Assembly: GCA_027308685.1 (NCBI GenBank)
Contig: DAIDEE010000017.1
Coordinates: forward strand, 1 to 64,000
Origin: Acidocella sp.
GTDB taxonomy: Bacteria > Pseudomonadota > Alphaproteobacteria > Acetobacterales > Acetobacteraceae
DNA length: 64,000 nt
Reading direction: 5' to 3'
Part shown: positions 20,511 to 29,300 of the stretch, piece after piece
How positions within the stretch are numbered: the stretch's first letter is position 1
Layout of the letters: the number at the start of each line of letters is the position of its first letter
Program-made: the position numbers and the translations under genes
The notes under the pieces: model-generated
What the model was told of the DNA's origin: nothing
Database searches by the model: none
What the model saw: only the letters and a program-made list of their open reading frames with translations

Positions 20511-20966
20511 TTAATATCCCCAGCGCTTGGTGCCGGGCGGGATGAACGCCGGGACAGGCTGTTTGCGTACCGCTTCCGGCGGAATAAAGGCTGGAGCTTC
20601 CGGCATATCCTCAGTCACTTCCACGACCGGGGCACTGTAAATGCTATTGGGTACCGGTTGAATTGCGTTATCGCCAAATTCGGCTTCGGCCAGTGCCGAC
20701 TTGATGGAGCCATCGGGGTCGATGGTTTGTTCGGCGGCGGCCTTAAAATCGAACCGCCGCAATTTATTGATCTCGGTCTTCACTTCGGAGAGATTGGCGT
20801 CACGCATCATCTCATCGATGTGCCCCTGGAACTCAGCGGCCATGCCCCGCGCCTTCTTCATCAGGCCGGTGACGGTTTTAATAGCGACAGGCAAATCCTT
20901 CGGGCCAATGGCGATCAGCGCCACTGCCATAATCAGACCGATCTCTGCCCATGAAAAACCAAACAT
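20511..20966 (-). CDS. tatB: TatB, twin-arginine translocase subunit
   Basis: A 151-residue Tat subunit with one N-terminal membrane helix (MFGFSWAEIGLIMAVALIAIGPKDLP), an amphipathic helix (VAIKTVTGLMKKARGMAAEFQGHIDEMM) and a long, partly disordered cytoplasmic tail. The tail length and the EIGLIM...IGPKDLP motif favour TatB over TatA. It is followed by tatC in the same operon and preceded by a ChaC-like gene. Confidence 0.93.
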   Translation of the reverse strand: MFGFSWAEIGLIMAVALIAIGPKDLPVAIKTVTGLMKKARGMAAEFQGHIDEMMRDANLSEVKTEINKLRRFDFKAAAEQTIDPDGSIKSALAEAEFGDNAIQPVPNSIYSAPVVEVTEDMPEAPAFIPPEAVRKQPVPAFIPPGTKRWGY

Positions 20967-20984
20967 GCGCCGCTTGCTAGCAGC

Positions 20985-21626
20985 CTAAAGCCGCTTCGGC
21001 AAAGCCCTGGCAATTCGCTCCAGCCCAGAATCGCGCAAGCCAAGCTCGGCGAGGTGGGCGATGGTGTTTTCGAGGTACTCGCGGCAGGTGCCGAGGTCTC
21101 CACAGCCGGTCGCAATCAGGGCGGCGGTCTGCTCGACACTAATTTCCGGCAGGTAGCGGGGATGCTTGCGGTTGATGATGAAGGTCAAGGCCCTGACCTG
21201 CCCCTGCGGCGTGGTCAGACGCACCCAGCGGGCCAGATAGGCACCACCAAACATTTCACGCTGCCACAACAGGGCAAGCTCACTTTGAATTTTATCAGCC
21301 GCAATGCGGAACGCCACACCTTTGCAGGCGCCGCCGTGGTCAAGCGCCAGCATCAACCCGGGGGTTTCCAGGGTACCCCGACCCATCAGCATTTTGAGGC
21401 AAAACCGGCGATGATAGCCATGCAGCAGAGCCGCCCGCTTCTCCACATAGTCAAAGGCCGGGTTCCAGATGAGCGATCCATAGCCAAAAATATATAAATC
21501 CTGGCCGGGTTCATGCTGCGCCAGCGCAGCCTCCAGGAGTGCCGCCATCTCGGCCTCACTGCGGAACTTCATGTCGGGGTGGATTTGCGCGTATTCGCGC
21601 TGGCGGGCCTTTAGGGTCCCGTCCAT
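20985..21626 (-). CDS. ChaC-like gamma-glutamylcyclotransferase
   Basis: A cytosolic enzyme that releases 5-oxoproline from glutathione or gamma-glutamyl peptides. The substrate-binding motif YIFGYGSLIWNPAFDY and the downstream YHRRFCLKMLMGRGTLETPGLMLALD match the ChaC/GGCT-like family. The open frame extends up to 21719, but the ATG at 21626 (213 residues) is preferred because it lies just after the scpB stop and places the family domain at a normal distance; no strong ribosome-binding site settles this. It is inserted between scpB and tatB in the operon. Confidence 0.85.
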   Translation of the reverse strand: MDGTLKARQREYAQIHPDMKFRSEAEMAALLEAALAQHEPGQDLYIFGYGSLIWNPAFDYVEKRAALLHGYHRRFCLKMLMGRGTLETPGLMLALDHGGACKGVAFRIAADKIQSELALLWQREMFGGAYLARWVRLTTPQGQVRALTFIINRKHPRYLPEISVEQTAALIATGCGDLGTCREYLENTIAHLAELGLRDSGLERIARALPKRL

Positions 21627-21645
21627 CAGAGTTTCGCGAGTTATT

Positions 21646-22278
21646 TTAAGCGGTCTGGTCAATTTCAGGTTCTGCTTCCTGTTGCATGGTCGCAACTTCG
21701 TCCGGTGGCGGTTCTTCAACCGGGCTCGATAGGGTGACCTGCGGGTCGATCAATAATTCCTCACGCTTGGGCAGATCGCGCAGGTCATTCAGGCCAAATT
21801 GAGCGAGAAACGCCGGGGTGGTGCCCCAAAGCGTCGGGCGGCCCGGCGATTCGCGGCGGCCTTTGGTGGTGATCAGGCCATTTTCCAGTAGCAGGTCGAG
21901 GGTGTTTTGCGACAGGCTGGCACCACGAATTTCTTCGATTTCAGTGCGGGTGACGGGTTGGTGGTAAGCCACGATCGCGAGAGTTTCCATCGCAACACGG
22001 GGCAGCCGGCGCGGCAGTTCAACCACTTTACGCAACATTATTGCAAGGTCTGGGGCCGAGCGGAACTGCCAGCCGCCGGCAACCTCCATCAATGTAACAC
22101 CACGGGTTTCATATTGGCCAACCAGGGCGGCCATCACAGCATCCACATCCACCGTTTCCGGGAGCAAATTGGTAAGCACCCGCGCTGTCACCGGTTCCCG
22201 GCTGGCAAAAATCAGCGCCTCGGCCAGTCGCACGGCGCGGGCGAAAATTTCGTCGGTCGCTTCACTCGTCTCGCTCAT
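21646..22278 (-). CDS. scpB: ScpB, segregation and condensation protein B
   Basis: A kleisin-associated winged-helix dimer of the SMC-ScpAB condensin. The 210-residue sequence from MSETSEATDEIFARAVRL contains the family region RVAMETLAIVAYHQPVTRTEIEEIRG and LLENGLITTKGRRESPGRPTLWGTTPAFLAQFGL. The tail after about residue 180 is acidic and probably disordered. The start at 22278 overlaps the scpA stop by 17 bases; an upstream start at 22308 is possible but lacks homology. SMC itself is not in the window. Confidence 0.95.
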   Translation of the reverse strand: MSETSEATDEIFARAVRLAEALIFASREPVTARVLTNLLPETVDVDAVMAALVGQYETRGVTLMEVAGGWQFRSAPDLAIMLRKVVELPRRLPRVAMETLAIVAYHQPVTRTEIEEIRGASLSQNTLDLLLENGLITTKGRRESPGRPTLWGTTPAFLAQFGLNDLRDLPKREELLIDPQVTLSSPVEEPPPDEVATMQQEAEPEIDQTA

Positions 22279-23005
22279 TCTCACCCTTATGCACCAGAAT
22301 TGGGCCAAAATTTGTCTCTTGCCGCAAAATCAAATCACCGCTGCGAGCCATTTCCAGCCCGGCCACCAAAGTAGCCGACAAGGCGGCACGCTTTGGCAGC
22401 CCGCCCAACAGATTATCAGGTAAAAACGATTCCAGACTGGACCAACTCGGCATCGACCCCAGCAACCTTTGTAACCGTTCCAGCGCATTCTGCACCGAGA
22501 AATATGTCATTGGCTTGGGTTTATACTGCACTTTCGCGCCCGCCCGCCGCCGTGCCGCCAAATAGGCACTGAGCAGGCTGCTCATGTCCAAGCGCAGCTT
22601 CGAGCGGTCGGTCTCCACCATGTCCTCGGGCGTACCGCGGGCAAATTCGTCCCAGCCGAGTTGCGGGCGCTTGCTCATCCAGGCGGCGGCGGCGCGGACC
22701 GCTTGCAAATCAATCAGGCGGGCGGCGAGGATTTCCGCGGCGGTCTCGGCGTCCTCGGGCTCGCCGGTGGCGGGCAGCAGCAGGCGCGACTTCAACCAGG
22801 TGAGCCAGGCGGCCATCACCAGCCAGTCGGCGGCGAGTTCGAGCCGCACCCGGCGGGCCCCCTCAATGACGCCGAGGAATTGTTCCACCAAAGCCAAAAT
22901 TGAGATTTTATGGAGGTCAACTTTTTGCGCACGGGCGAGTTCAAGCAGCAAATCCAGCGGCCCCTCGAAGCCGTCGAGTTGCAGAACCAGCGCATCAGAC
23001 TCCAT
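22262..23005 (-). CDS. scpA: ScpA, kleisin subunit of SMC-ScpAB
   Basis: ScpA bridges SMC heads and is needed for chromosome segregation. The 247-residue protein begins MESDALVLQLDGFEGPLDLLLELARAQKVDLHKISI, the kleisin N-terminal signature. A central region LVMAAWLTWLKSRLLLP and a C-terminal winged helix complete the fold. It overlaps the preceding M50 protease stop by 11 bases and the following scpB start by 17, indicating coupled translation. Confidence 0.96.
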   Translation of the reverse strand: MESDALVLQLDGFEGPLDLLLELARAQKVDLHKISILALVEQFLGVIEGARRVRLELAADWLVMAAWLTWLKSRLLLPATGEPEDAETAAEILAARLIDLQAVRAAAAWMSKRPQLGWDEFARGTPEDMVETDRSKLRLDMSSLLSAYLAARRRAGAKVQYKPKPMTYFSVQNALERLQRLLGSMPSWSSLESFLPDNLLGGLPKRAALSATLVAGLEMARSGDLILRQETNFGPILVHKGENERDE

Positions 23006-23681
23006 TGGCGTGTCCTGTGATCCGCATCACCATATCCATTGCCCACGGCAAAACAGTGTTGAAGGTATCGGTCATGGGGTCAAAATGGACGTTGAATTGT
23101 TGCAGCACGGTCGGCAACACAAACAGCAGCAGCATCACCAGCATAATGCCGTATTTTTCAACGCCAGACACCCAGATGGCGGCACGCAGCGGCAGCACCC
23201 CCACCAACACCCGGCCACCGTCCATCGGCGGCATCGGGATAAGGTTGAAAAGACCCAGGACGAGGTTCACTGCGATGAAATAAGTAAAAAAATCAGTCGC
23301 AAAGCTCAGTGAGAGCAATTCCGCGCCCAGAATCGCCAAGGCAAAATTCATCGCTGGGCCCGCCAGCGCCACCAGCACCATCAGACGGCGCGGGTTATGA
23401 CTAGCACCGATATGCAGCGCCTGGGCGTTGACCGGCACCGGCTTGGCCCAGCCGAACATAAAAGCCACCCTGCCAATGGTGGCAAGCTGCGAGACAACCA
23501 GAAAAATCGGCAAAAACACCGTGCCGATTTTATCGACATGCTTGAGCGGGTTGAGTGACAGCCGTCCGGCGGCTTTGGCAGTGGTATCGCCCATCGCCCA
23601 GGCCGCCAGCCCATGCGCTAGTTCGTGTAGAATGATGGCGATGAGGGTCGCCAAAACGCCGTAGATGGCCTCGATGATCAT
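22995..23681 (-). CDS. Site-2-type M50 family membrane metalloprotease
   Basis: A 228-residue polytopic membrane protein with the zinc motif HELAHG (HExxH) in its first membrane helix and LIPMPPMDGGRVLVG near the C-terminus, which supplies the third ligand (variant of NPDG). This is the compact bacterial S2P-like/FtsH-neighbour type without a PDZ domain. The ATG at 23681 overlaps the nagZ stop by four bases; the longer frame to 23750 has a non-homologous N-terminus. Substrate unknown. It sits between nagZ and scpA, a common alphaproteobacterial order. Confidence 0.92.
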   Translation of the reverse strand: MIIEAIYGVLATLIAIILHELAHGLAAWAMGDTTAKAAGRLSLNPLKHVDKIGTVFLPIFLVVSQLATIGRVAFMFGWAKPVPVNAQALHIGASHNPRRLMVLVALAGPAMNFALAILGAELLSLSFATDFFTYFIAVNLVLGLFNLIPMPPMDGGRVLVGVLPLRAAIWVSGVEKYGIMLVMLLLFVLPTVLQQFNVHFDPMTDTFNTVLPWAMDMVMRITGHANGV

Positions 23682-24538
23682 GCGGCAATGGCCCGCAGGA
23701 TGCTGAGGTTCCCGGCCATGTCGCCGGGACAATAGAGTGCCACGTCGCAACCGGCTTTGAGGGCCGCCGTCGCTCGCTCAGAGGGTGTGCCGCTGAGAGC
23801 ACCCATCGCCAGATCGTCACTGACCAACGTACCGGAAAAGCCGATTTTGCCGCGGATGATTTCGCTGATCACCTTGGGCGACAGAGTGGCTGGGCGTTCA
23901 GCATCATAAGCCTCGTACACAATGTGAGCGGTCATGGCCCAGGGTAGCGCGTTGTTGGCGATGAAGGGAAAGAAATCAGGGGCAAGATCAACATTCCTGG
24001 CAATCTTCGGCAGGCCGAGGTGTGAGTCAATTTGCGCGCGGCCATGGCCCGGAATGTGTTTGATGACGGGGGTGACGCCGGTTGAGATGATCCCCTCGGC
24101 GATTTTGGCCCCGAGGAACGCCACGATTTTGGGGTCATTGGAGATGGCGCGGTCGCCGATGACGTCGCTGGCGCCAGGGTAGCGCAAATCCAGCACCGGG
24201 GCGGCGGTCATGGTGAAACCCGCCGTCTTCACCATGGCGCCTAAAGCCTGGCCGTGGGCATAGGCGGCTTCGGCGGTTTTTAAGGTGGCGGCGGGCGGCA
24301 ATTCCGGCCAATACGGGGCACGCAGACGGGCCACCCGGCCACCTTCCTGGTCGACCATAATGACGGCACCGGGCGGAAGGATGTTTGCTAGAGATTTATT
24401 TAATTCAGACAGTTGTTGAGGATTCATAATGTTGCGTGCGAACAAAATGATGCCGTGCGGCGGGTAATCGCGTAGTAATTTAGCTTCGTCGTCACCCAAT
24501 ATGGGTCCGGCAATGCCGAGAATGACCGGAAGGCTCAA
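23678..24538 (-). CDS. nagZ: NagZ, beta-N-acetylglucosaminidase (GH3)
   Basis: A cytosolic glycosidase that removes GlcNAc from muropeptides in cell-wall recycling. The 286-residue protein has the GH3 motifs MVDQEGGRVARLR, KHIPGHG (catalytic His loop) and TLVSDDLAMGAL with the nucleophile Asp. It is shorter than E. coli NagZ (about 340 residues), with the deficit mainly at the C-terminus. The start appears to be TTG at 24538, overlapping the stop of the upstream SPOR gene (TTGA). Confidence 0.93.
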   Translation of the reverse strand: MSLPVILGIAGPILGDDEAKLLRDYPPHGIILFARNIMNPQQLSELNKSLANILPPGAVIMVDQEGGRVARLRAPYWPELPPAATLKTAEAAYAHGQALGAMVKTAGFTMTAAPVLDLRYPGASDVIGDRAISNDPKIVAFLGAKIAEGIISTGVTPVIKHIPGHGRAQIDSHLGLPKIARNVDLAPDFFPFIANNALPWAMTAHIVYEAYDAERPATLSPKVISEIIRGKIGFSGTLVSDDLAMGALSGTPSERATAALKAGCDVALYCPGDMAGNLSILRAIAA

Positions 24539-25224
24539 AACCCGACCACCGTGCAGGCAGCACCCTTGGCCGCGAGGTCAGCGCAAAATGTCCGGGCCGC
24601 TTGCTGGTCGGCGAACCCGCCGACACGCAGACGCCAGACATTGTTGCCGTTAACGATAGCGGGGATGAAAATTGGGGTTTTATCCTTCAGAAGCGGTGGA
24701 TATTTGGCGAGCAGATGCGCCCATACCTGATGCGCGCCGGCGGAGTTAGCCGTGGCGGCCAATTGCACCTGCGCCGGCCCGGAGGGCGCAGCGGATAGTG
24801 GTGCGGCTGGTGCGGCATTTGGCAAAGCCGCGGACGGTGCGGTGGTCGCAACCGATGCCGGTGGCGGCGCTGCCGGGGCGATCGGCTGGAATTGCTGGAT
24901 ATCAGGCTGCGGTGCTTCTGGGGCCAATGTGGCAGGGCCAGAACTGACGTTGCCGGACATGATGGGTTCGTTGGCACCCGGAACGGTCAGCCCACCGGGA
25001 TCCAACGGCGCGACTCGTAACGGCACATCAGGCGCGGCGATTTCAGGTGGCGGGCCAAACCCTATGCGTGGCCTGACACCGCTCCACACCAGCGCCACCC
25101 CGATGATCACCACTGAAATGCCACCGGCTGCCAGCACAATGCGACGCATTGCAGGGTCCACAGACTGGCGTTTGCGCGCCTGATAGGAATATTCGGGAAT
25201 ATTCTGGTCGGGGTCGCGGCTCAA
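24535..25224 (-). CDS. SPOR-domain membrane protein
   Basis: A single-pass protein likely recruited to septal or remodelled peptidoglycan. A TTG at 25224 is chosen because a GAGGAG sequence lies 10 bases upstream and the argS stop is just ahead. This gives 229 residues starting LSRDPDQNIPEYSYQARKRQ. A membrane helix occupies about residues 33-53, followed by a long Pro/Ala-rich spacer, then a SPOR domain from about residue 150 (HQVWAHLLAKYPPLLKD, NNVWRLRVGGFADQQAARTFC). It lies between argS and nagZ, a conserved neighbourhood in alphaproteobacteria. Confidence 0.88.
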   Translation of the reverse strand: MSRDPDQNIPEYSYQARKRQSVDPAMRRIVLAAGGISVVIIGVALVWSGVRPRIGFGPPPEIAAPDVPLRVAPLDPGGLTVPGANEPIMSGNVSSGPATLAPEAPQPDIQQFQPIAPAAPPPASVATTAPSAALPNAAPAAPLSAAPSGPAQVQLAATANSAGAHQVWAHLLAKYPPLLKDKTPIFIPAIVNGNNVWRLRVGGFADQQAARTFCADLAAKGAACTVVGF

Positions 25225-25225
25225 A

Positions 25226-26974
25226 CTATCGCATCTCCTCAACCGGTTGCACGCCCAGAACGGCCAGGCCGGAGCGGATGACGATGGCGGTGGCGCTCAC
25301 CAAAGCAACCCGGGCTTTGGTCTCCGTTGGGCGGTCAGCCTGCAGGAACCGTAACGCCGCATCATCGCGGCCGGCATTCCAAAGCGCATGAAAATCACCG
25401 GCCAACTCATACAGGAAAAAAGCAATACGATGCGGTTCGCGCGCTTCGGCGGCAGACTCAACAATGCGCGGCCAGGCAATGAGTTTGCGGATCAGGGCAA
25501 GTTCCTCAGGGGCCGTTAGTGAGGTTAAATCGGCATCGGCAAGGCCGCTGATCTCACCGGCGGCACGCAGCACGCTGCGGGCGCGGGCATGAGCATATTG
25601 CACGTAAAACACCGGGTTATCGCGGGTCTGGGCGACGGCGGCGTTCAGGTCAAACTCCATCTGCGCGTCGGATTTACGCATCAGCATGATAAAGCGCACC
25701 GCATCGGGACCCACTTCATCAATCAGGTCACGTAATTCAACGAAAGTGCCTGCGCGTTTGCTCATCCGCACGGGCGCACCGTCTTTCATCACCCGTACAA
25801 TCTGGCAAAGCACCACATCGAGGCTGGCTTGGGTGTTACCCGCAAGGGCTTTCACGGCGGCCTGCATACGCTTGACATAGCCGCCATGGTCGGCACCCCA
25901 GACGTCGATCATCTGCGTGAAGCCCCGCGCCATTTTGTCGGCATGGTAGGCGATATCGTTCGCGAAATAGGTGTTGCTGCCGTCGGATTTTTGCACCGGG
26001 CGGTCGACGTCATCGCCGAATTCGGTGGAGCGGAATAATTTCTGCTCGCGTGGTTCCCAATCCTCCGGGATTTTACCTTTGGGCGGTTCCAGCGTGCCCT
26101 GATAAATCAAACCGGCGGATTCCAGAATGGCAAGACCACGTGTGACACCACCCGCCTGCACCAGCGCATCTTCCGAGGAAAACACATCAAAATAGACACG
26201 GAGCGCTGCGAGGTCTTCGCGGATCAAATCCAGCATTTTTGAAACGCCGAATTGCCGGGCGGTATCGAGCCAGTCAGACTCTGGCTTGTCAACAAAAGCT
26301 GTATCATGTTCAGCCGCAAACGCAGCACCCACAGGTTCCAGATACGCGCCGCCATATTGCATGCCACCTGCAACACTGGCGGCATAAGCATCAGCTTTTT
26401 CGGGCAATCCCAACGCCTGCAAGTAGCGGAAATACACTACCCGGCCCAGCGCGATGACCTGCGCCCCGGCATCGTTGATGTAATACTCCTTGGTCACGCC
26501 GTAACCGGCTTTGGCGATGAGATTTGCCAGCGCATCACCCACCACCGCCCCCCGGCAATGGCCCACATGCAGCGGGCCGGTGGGATTGGCGGAGACATAT
26601 TCGACGTTGATTTTCTGGCCCTTATCAGTGCCCTGCCCGTAGGCTTCACTGGCGGATAAAATCACCGGAATTTGCCGCAGCAAAAACGCTGCATCCAGCA
26701 TGATGTTAACAAAACCCGGCCCGGCTGGCTCAGCTTTGGCAATACCGGTGCGGCGTGCCAGCGCTTCAGACAATGCAGAGGCAATTTCACGCGGGTTTTT
26801 ACCCGCTGGCTTGGCCACCACCATTGCCGCATTGGTTGCCATGTCACCATGCGCAGCGTCGCGCGTCGGCGTGACTTCAATCTTCGCCAGCACTTCAACC
26901 GGCAATTCCGGCAACATCGCCGTAATATCCTCGAGCACCCAGTTTCGCATCGCCGCAAACAAATTCTCAGTCAT
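25226..26974 (-). CDS. argS: Arginyl-tRNA synthetase
   Basis: A class I synthetase of 582 residues charging tRNA-Arg in the cytoplasm. An N-terminal additional domain is followed by the HIGH-equivalent NPTGPLHVGHCRG, the Rossmann catalytic core, a KMSK-like loop VRMSKRAGTF, and the C-terminal DALR anticodon-binding domain ending in VLGVQPVEEMR. Start and length are normal. It follows dgt by 10 bases and precedes the SPOR gene. Confidence 0.97.
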   Translation of the reverse strand: MTENLFAAMRNWVLEDITAMLPELPVEVLAKIEVTPTRDAAHGDMATNAAMVVAKPAGKNPREIASALSEALARRTGIAKAEPAGPGFVNIMLDAAFLLRQIPVILSASEAYGQGTDKGQKINVEYVSANPTGPLHVGHCRGAVVGDALANLIAKAGYGVTKEYYINDAGAQVIALGRVVYFRYLQALGLPEKADAYAASVAGGMQYGGAYLEPVGAAFAAEHDTAFVDKPESDWLDTARQFGVSKMLDLIREDLAALRVYFDVFSSEDALVQAGGVTRGLAILESAGLIYQGTLEPPKGKIPEDWEPREQKLFRSTEFGDDVDRPVQKSDGSNTYFANDIAYHADKMARGFTQMIDVWGADHGGYVKRMQAAVKALAGNTQASLDVVLCQIVRVMKDGAPVRMSKRAGTFVELRDLIDEVGPDAVRFIMLMRKSDAQMEFDLNAAVAQTRDNPVFYVQYAHARARSVLRAAGEISGLADADLTSLTAPEELALIRKLIAWPRIVESAAEAREPHRIAFFLYELAGDFHALWNAGRDDAALRFLQADRPTETKARVALVSATAIVIRSGLAVLGVQPVEEMR

Positions 26975-26984
26975 ACAAAATCCA

Positions 26985-28127
26985 TTAAGCTGGCACGGCT
27001 GGGTCGGTCAGCCGTGCGTATTCTTCCATCGCGAAGCGGTCGGTCATGCCAGCCACGTAATCGCGCACAATTTCAGCGGCCCGCGCGGTGTTGCCTCTGC
27101 CGGCTTCGTCCCGCCATTCGTCGGGCAGTAAATCCGGGCGGTCCAGCAACAAACTACCGAGTGATCTGGTGACCATCTGGGCCTTGCGGCTCATCCGGTT
27201 GACGCGCCAATGGCGGTACATGCGGTCAAACAAAAACGCCTTCACGGTGCGGCTGGCCGCTGCCATGGCGGGGGAAAACCCGATGACCGGCGTTTCACAG
27301 CCGCGAATCGCTTCAACATCAGCGGGGGCCAGGGTTGCCAAACGGCGTTGGCTTTCAATGATGACATCCTGGATCATCAGATGGATCACCCGGCGCGACA
27401 TCTCATTGCGAACCCGCTTGTCATCACCGGTCAAAGCCCGTGCGGCGCGCAACGCGTCACCGATAACAGGCAATTCCGCCAGATCATCAAGGTTGAACAA
27501 CCCAGCACGCAGCCCATCGTCAAGGTCATGGGTATTATAGGCGATATCGTCGGCAAAGGCCGCCACCTGCGCCTCCGCCGAGGGCTGGCGCTCAAGGTCA
27601 AGGTCATACTGTTTATTAAACGCCGCAATATAGTCAGACGGTTTTGGCAGCGGGCCATTGTGTTTGGCCAGACCTTCCAGCATCTCCCAGGTTAGATTCA
27701 ACCCGTCGAACCCGGCGTATTTATGCTCCAGTCGCGTGACCACCCGCAGGCTTTGGGCGTTGTGGTCAAAGCCGCCAAAAGCTTCCAGCGCCTCGTTCAG
27801 CCCGGTTTCGCCGGCGTGGCCGAACGGCGGATGGCCGAGGTCGTGCGCCAGGGCCAAGGCTTCGGTGAGGTCTTCATCGAGGCTTAAACGCCGGGCGATG
27901 GAGCGGGCGACCTGCGCCACTTCCAGCGAATGGGTGAGCCGGGTGCGATAAAAATCGCCCTCACGGGTTACAAATACCTGGGTTTTATATTGCAGCTTGC
28001 GAAACGCCGAGGCGTGAACTACCCGGTCGCGGTCGCGCTGGAAGGGCGAGCGATCCGGCGCTTCGGGCTCGGCGTGCAGCCGGCCGCGCGAGGTTTGGGG
28101 CATTACAGCGTAAGGGGCCAAGGTCAT
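26985..28127 (-). CDS. dgt: Deoxyguanosinetriphosphate triphosphohydrolase-like protein
   Basis: An HD-domain dNTPase releasing inorganic tripolyphosphate from dNTPs. The 380-residue protein starts MTLAPYAVMPQTSRGRLH at 28127; the longer frame to 28211 runs into the divergent erpA promoter region. Metal-binding motifs are RLTHSLEVAQVARSIARR and ALAHDLGHPPFGHAGE, with ADDIAYNTHDLDDG further on. This is the short type-2 dGTPase-like form usual in alphaproteobacteria, placed next to argS and divergent from erpA as in many relatives. Confidence 0.94.
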   Translation of the reverse strand: MTLAPYAVMPQTSRGRLHAEPEAPDRSPFQRDRDRVVHASAFRKLQYKTQVFVTREGDFYRTRLTHSLEVAQVARSIARRLSLDEDLTEALALAHDLGHPPFGHAGETGLNEALEAFGGFDHNAQSLRVVTRLEHKYAGFDGLNLTWEMLEGLAKHNGPLPKPSDYIAAFNKQYDLDLERQPSAEAQVAAFADDIAYNTHDLDDGLRAGLFNLDDLAELPVIGDALRAARALTGDDKRVRNEMSRRVIHLMIQDVIIESQRRLATLAPADVEAIRGCETPVIGFSPAMAAASRTVKAFLFDRMYRHWRVNRMSRKAQMVTRSLGSLLLDRPDLLPDEWRDEAGRGNTARAAEIVRDYVAGMTDRFAMEEYARLTDPAVPA

Positions 28128-28180
28128 GGTACTCAGTCCTACACAGCGCAGCCCTTCAATCCAAGGGCATCCCGCGCTAT

Positions 28181-28531
28181 ATGAAGCATATGAGCCAATC
28201 TCTTGAGACATTCCGCCTCTCCGACAGTGCCGCCCGCCGGGTGGCCGAAATTCTGGCCAGTGACCCGCAGGCCCAGGCGTTGCGGGTTGAGGTGCTGGCC
28301 GGGGGCTGTTCGGGCTTTCAATATAAGTTTGACCTGACCGCCCTGAAAAACCCCGATGATCTGGTGATCGCTGCCGGTGGTGCTACCGTATTTGTGGACC
28401 CCGCCAGCCTGGATTTACTGGCTGGTGCCGAGCTAGACTATAAGGACTCCCTGATGGGGGCGCATTTTGCCGTGCAGAACCCCAATGCCACCTCATCCTG
28501 CGGCTGCGGCACCTCGTTCTCCATTGACTAA
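28181..28531 (+). CDS. erpA: ErpA/IscA-like iron-sulfur cluster carrier
   Basis: An A-type carrier that delivers Fe-S clusters to apoproteins. The 116-residue HesB-family domain has the three ligand cysteines in GGCSGFQYKF and near the C-terminus SSCGCGTSFS. The ATG at 28181 or the one at 28190 may be used; spacing to any Shine-Dalgarno is not decisive. It is divergent from dgt with about 55 bases between starts, and the next gene, xth, begins inside its end. Confidence 0.93.
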   Translation: MKHMSQSLETFRLSDSAARRVAEILASDPQAQALRVEVLAGGCSGFQYKFDLTALKNPDDLVIAAGGATVFVDPASLDLLAGAELDYKDSLMGAHFAVQNPNATSSCGCGTSFSID

Positions 28532-29300
28532 AATAACCACCTGGAACGTCAACTCGGTTCGTATTCGCGAATCGCATGTGGCGGAGTTTCTGGCACGCGA
28601 GCAGCCAGACTTGCTGCTGTTGCAGGAGATTAAATGCGAGGAGCATCAGTTCCCTGCCCTTGCCTTCAGCAAGCTTGGCTATAGTTCGGTGATTGTCGGA
28701 CAAAAATCGTATAATGGCGTGGCGATTCTGCATAAAGCGCCGGTGCGTGTGACCCACCGCAAGCTGCCGGGCATGACCGAGGCTGATAGCCATTCACGCT
28801 ATATTGAGGTGAGCAGCGGCGATTTGGTCGTTGGCAATTTGTACCTGCCGAACGGCAATTCAAATGGCGATGAAGGCTATGCCTATAAGCTGGAGTGGAT
28901 GGAAAATCTTCGCAGACACGCTCAGGCGATGCTAGAGGCGGATAAAAATTTTATCCTGGCGGGGGATTATAATGTTTGCCCTACCGACGCTGATTTTGCC
29001 CCTGGTGCGATTGGCAAAAACGATGCGCTGGTGCGGCCGCAAACCCGTGCGGCGTTCAACGCGCTGATCTGGCTGGGGCTGACCGAGGCGGTGCGGGCTT
29101 TGCACCCCACTGACAAACTTTACACATTCTGGGATTATCAGGCTGGGGCGTGGGATAGAAATTCTGGCCTGAGGATCGACCATGCTTTGCTCTCGCCACG
29201 CGTGGCCGAACAACTGAGCGCCGTGACGATTCACAAAGCCGAACGGGAAAAGACCCAGCCTTCAGACCATGTGCCGGTGAGCGTGGCGCTTGCGACCTAG
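28524..29300 (+). CDS. xth: Exodeoxyribonuclease III (AP endonuclease)
   Basis: A Mg-dependent AP endonuclease and 3'-5' exonuclease for base-excision repair. The catalytic motifs are ITTWNVNSVR at the N-terminus, LLLQEIKCEE (metal Glu), LAGDYNVCPTDAD, and the C-terminal LRIDHALLSP and PSDHVPV. The family N-terminus matches a TTG start at 28524 (258 residues), overlapping the erpA stop by eight bases. An ATG at 28467 would add a 19-residue Pro/Ala-rich leader embedded in erpA. The stop overlaps that of the convergent lpxL gene by four bases. Confidence 0.92.
   Translation: MTKITTWNVNSVRIRESHVAEFLAREQPDLLLLQEIKCEEHQFPALAFSKLGYSSVIVGQKSYNGVAILHKAPVRVTHRKLPGMTEADSHSRYIEVSSGDLVVGNLYLPNGNSNGDEGYAYKLEWMENLRRHAQAMLEADKNFILAGDYNVCPTDADFAPGAIGKNDALVRPQTRAAFNALIWLGLTEAVRALHPTDKLYTFWDYQAGAWDRNSGLRIDHALLSPRVAEQLSAVTIHKAEREKTQPSDHVPVSVALAT

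Noticed and set aside
22584-23312. A 242-codon plus-strand open frame
   Set aside because: Antisense to scpA and the M50 protease, both well supported.
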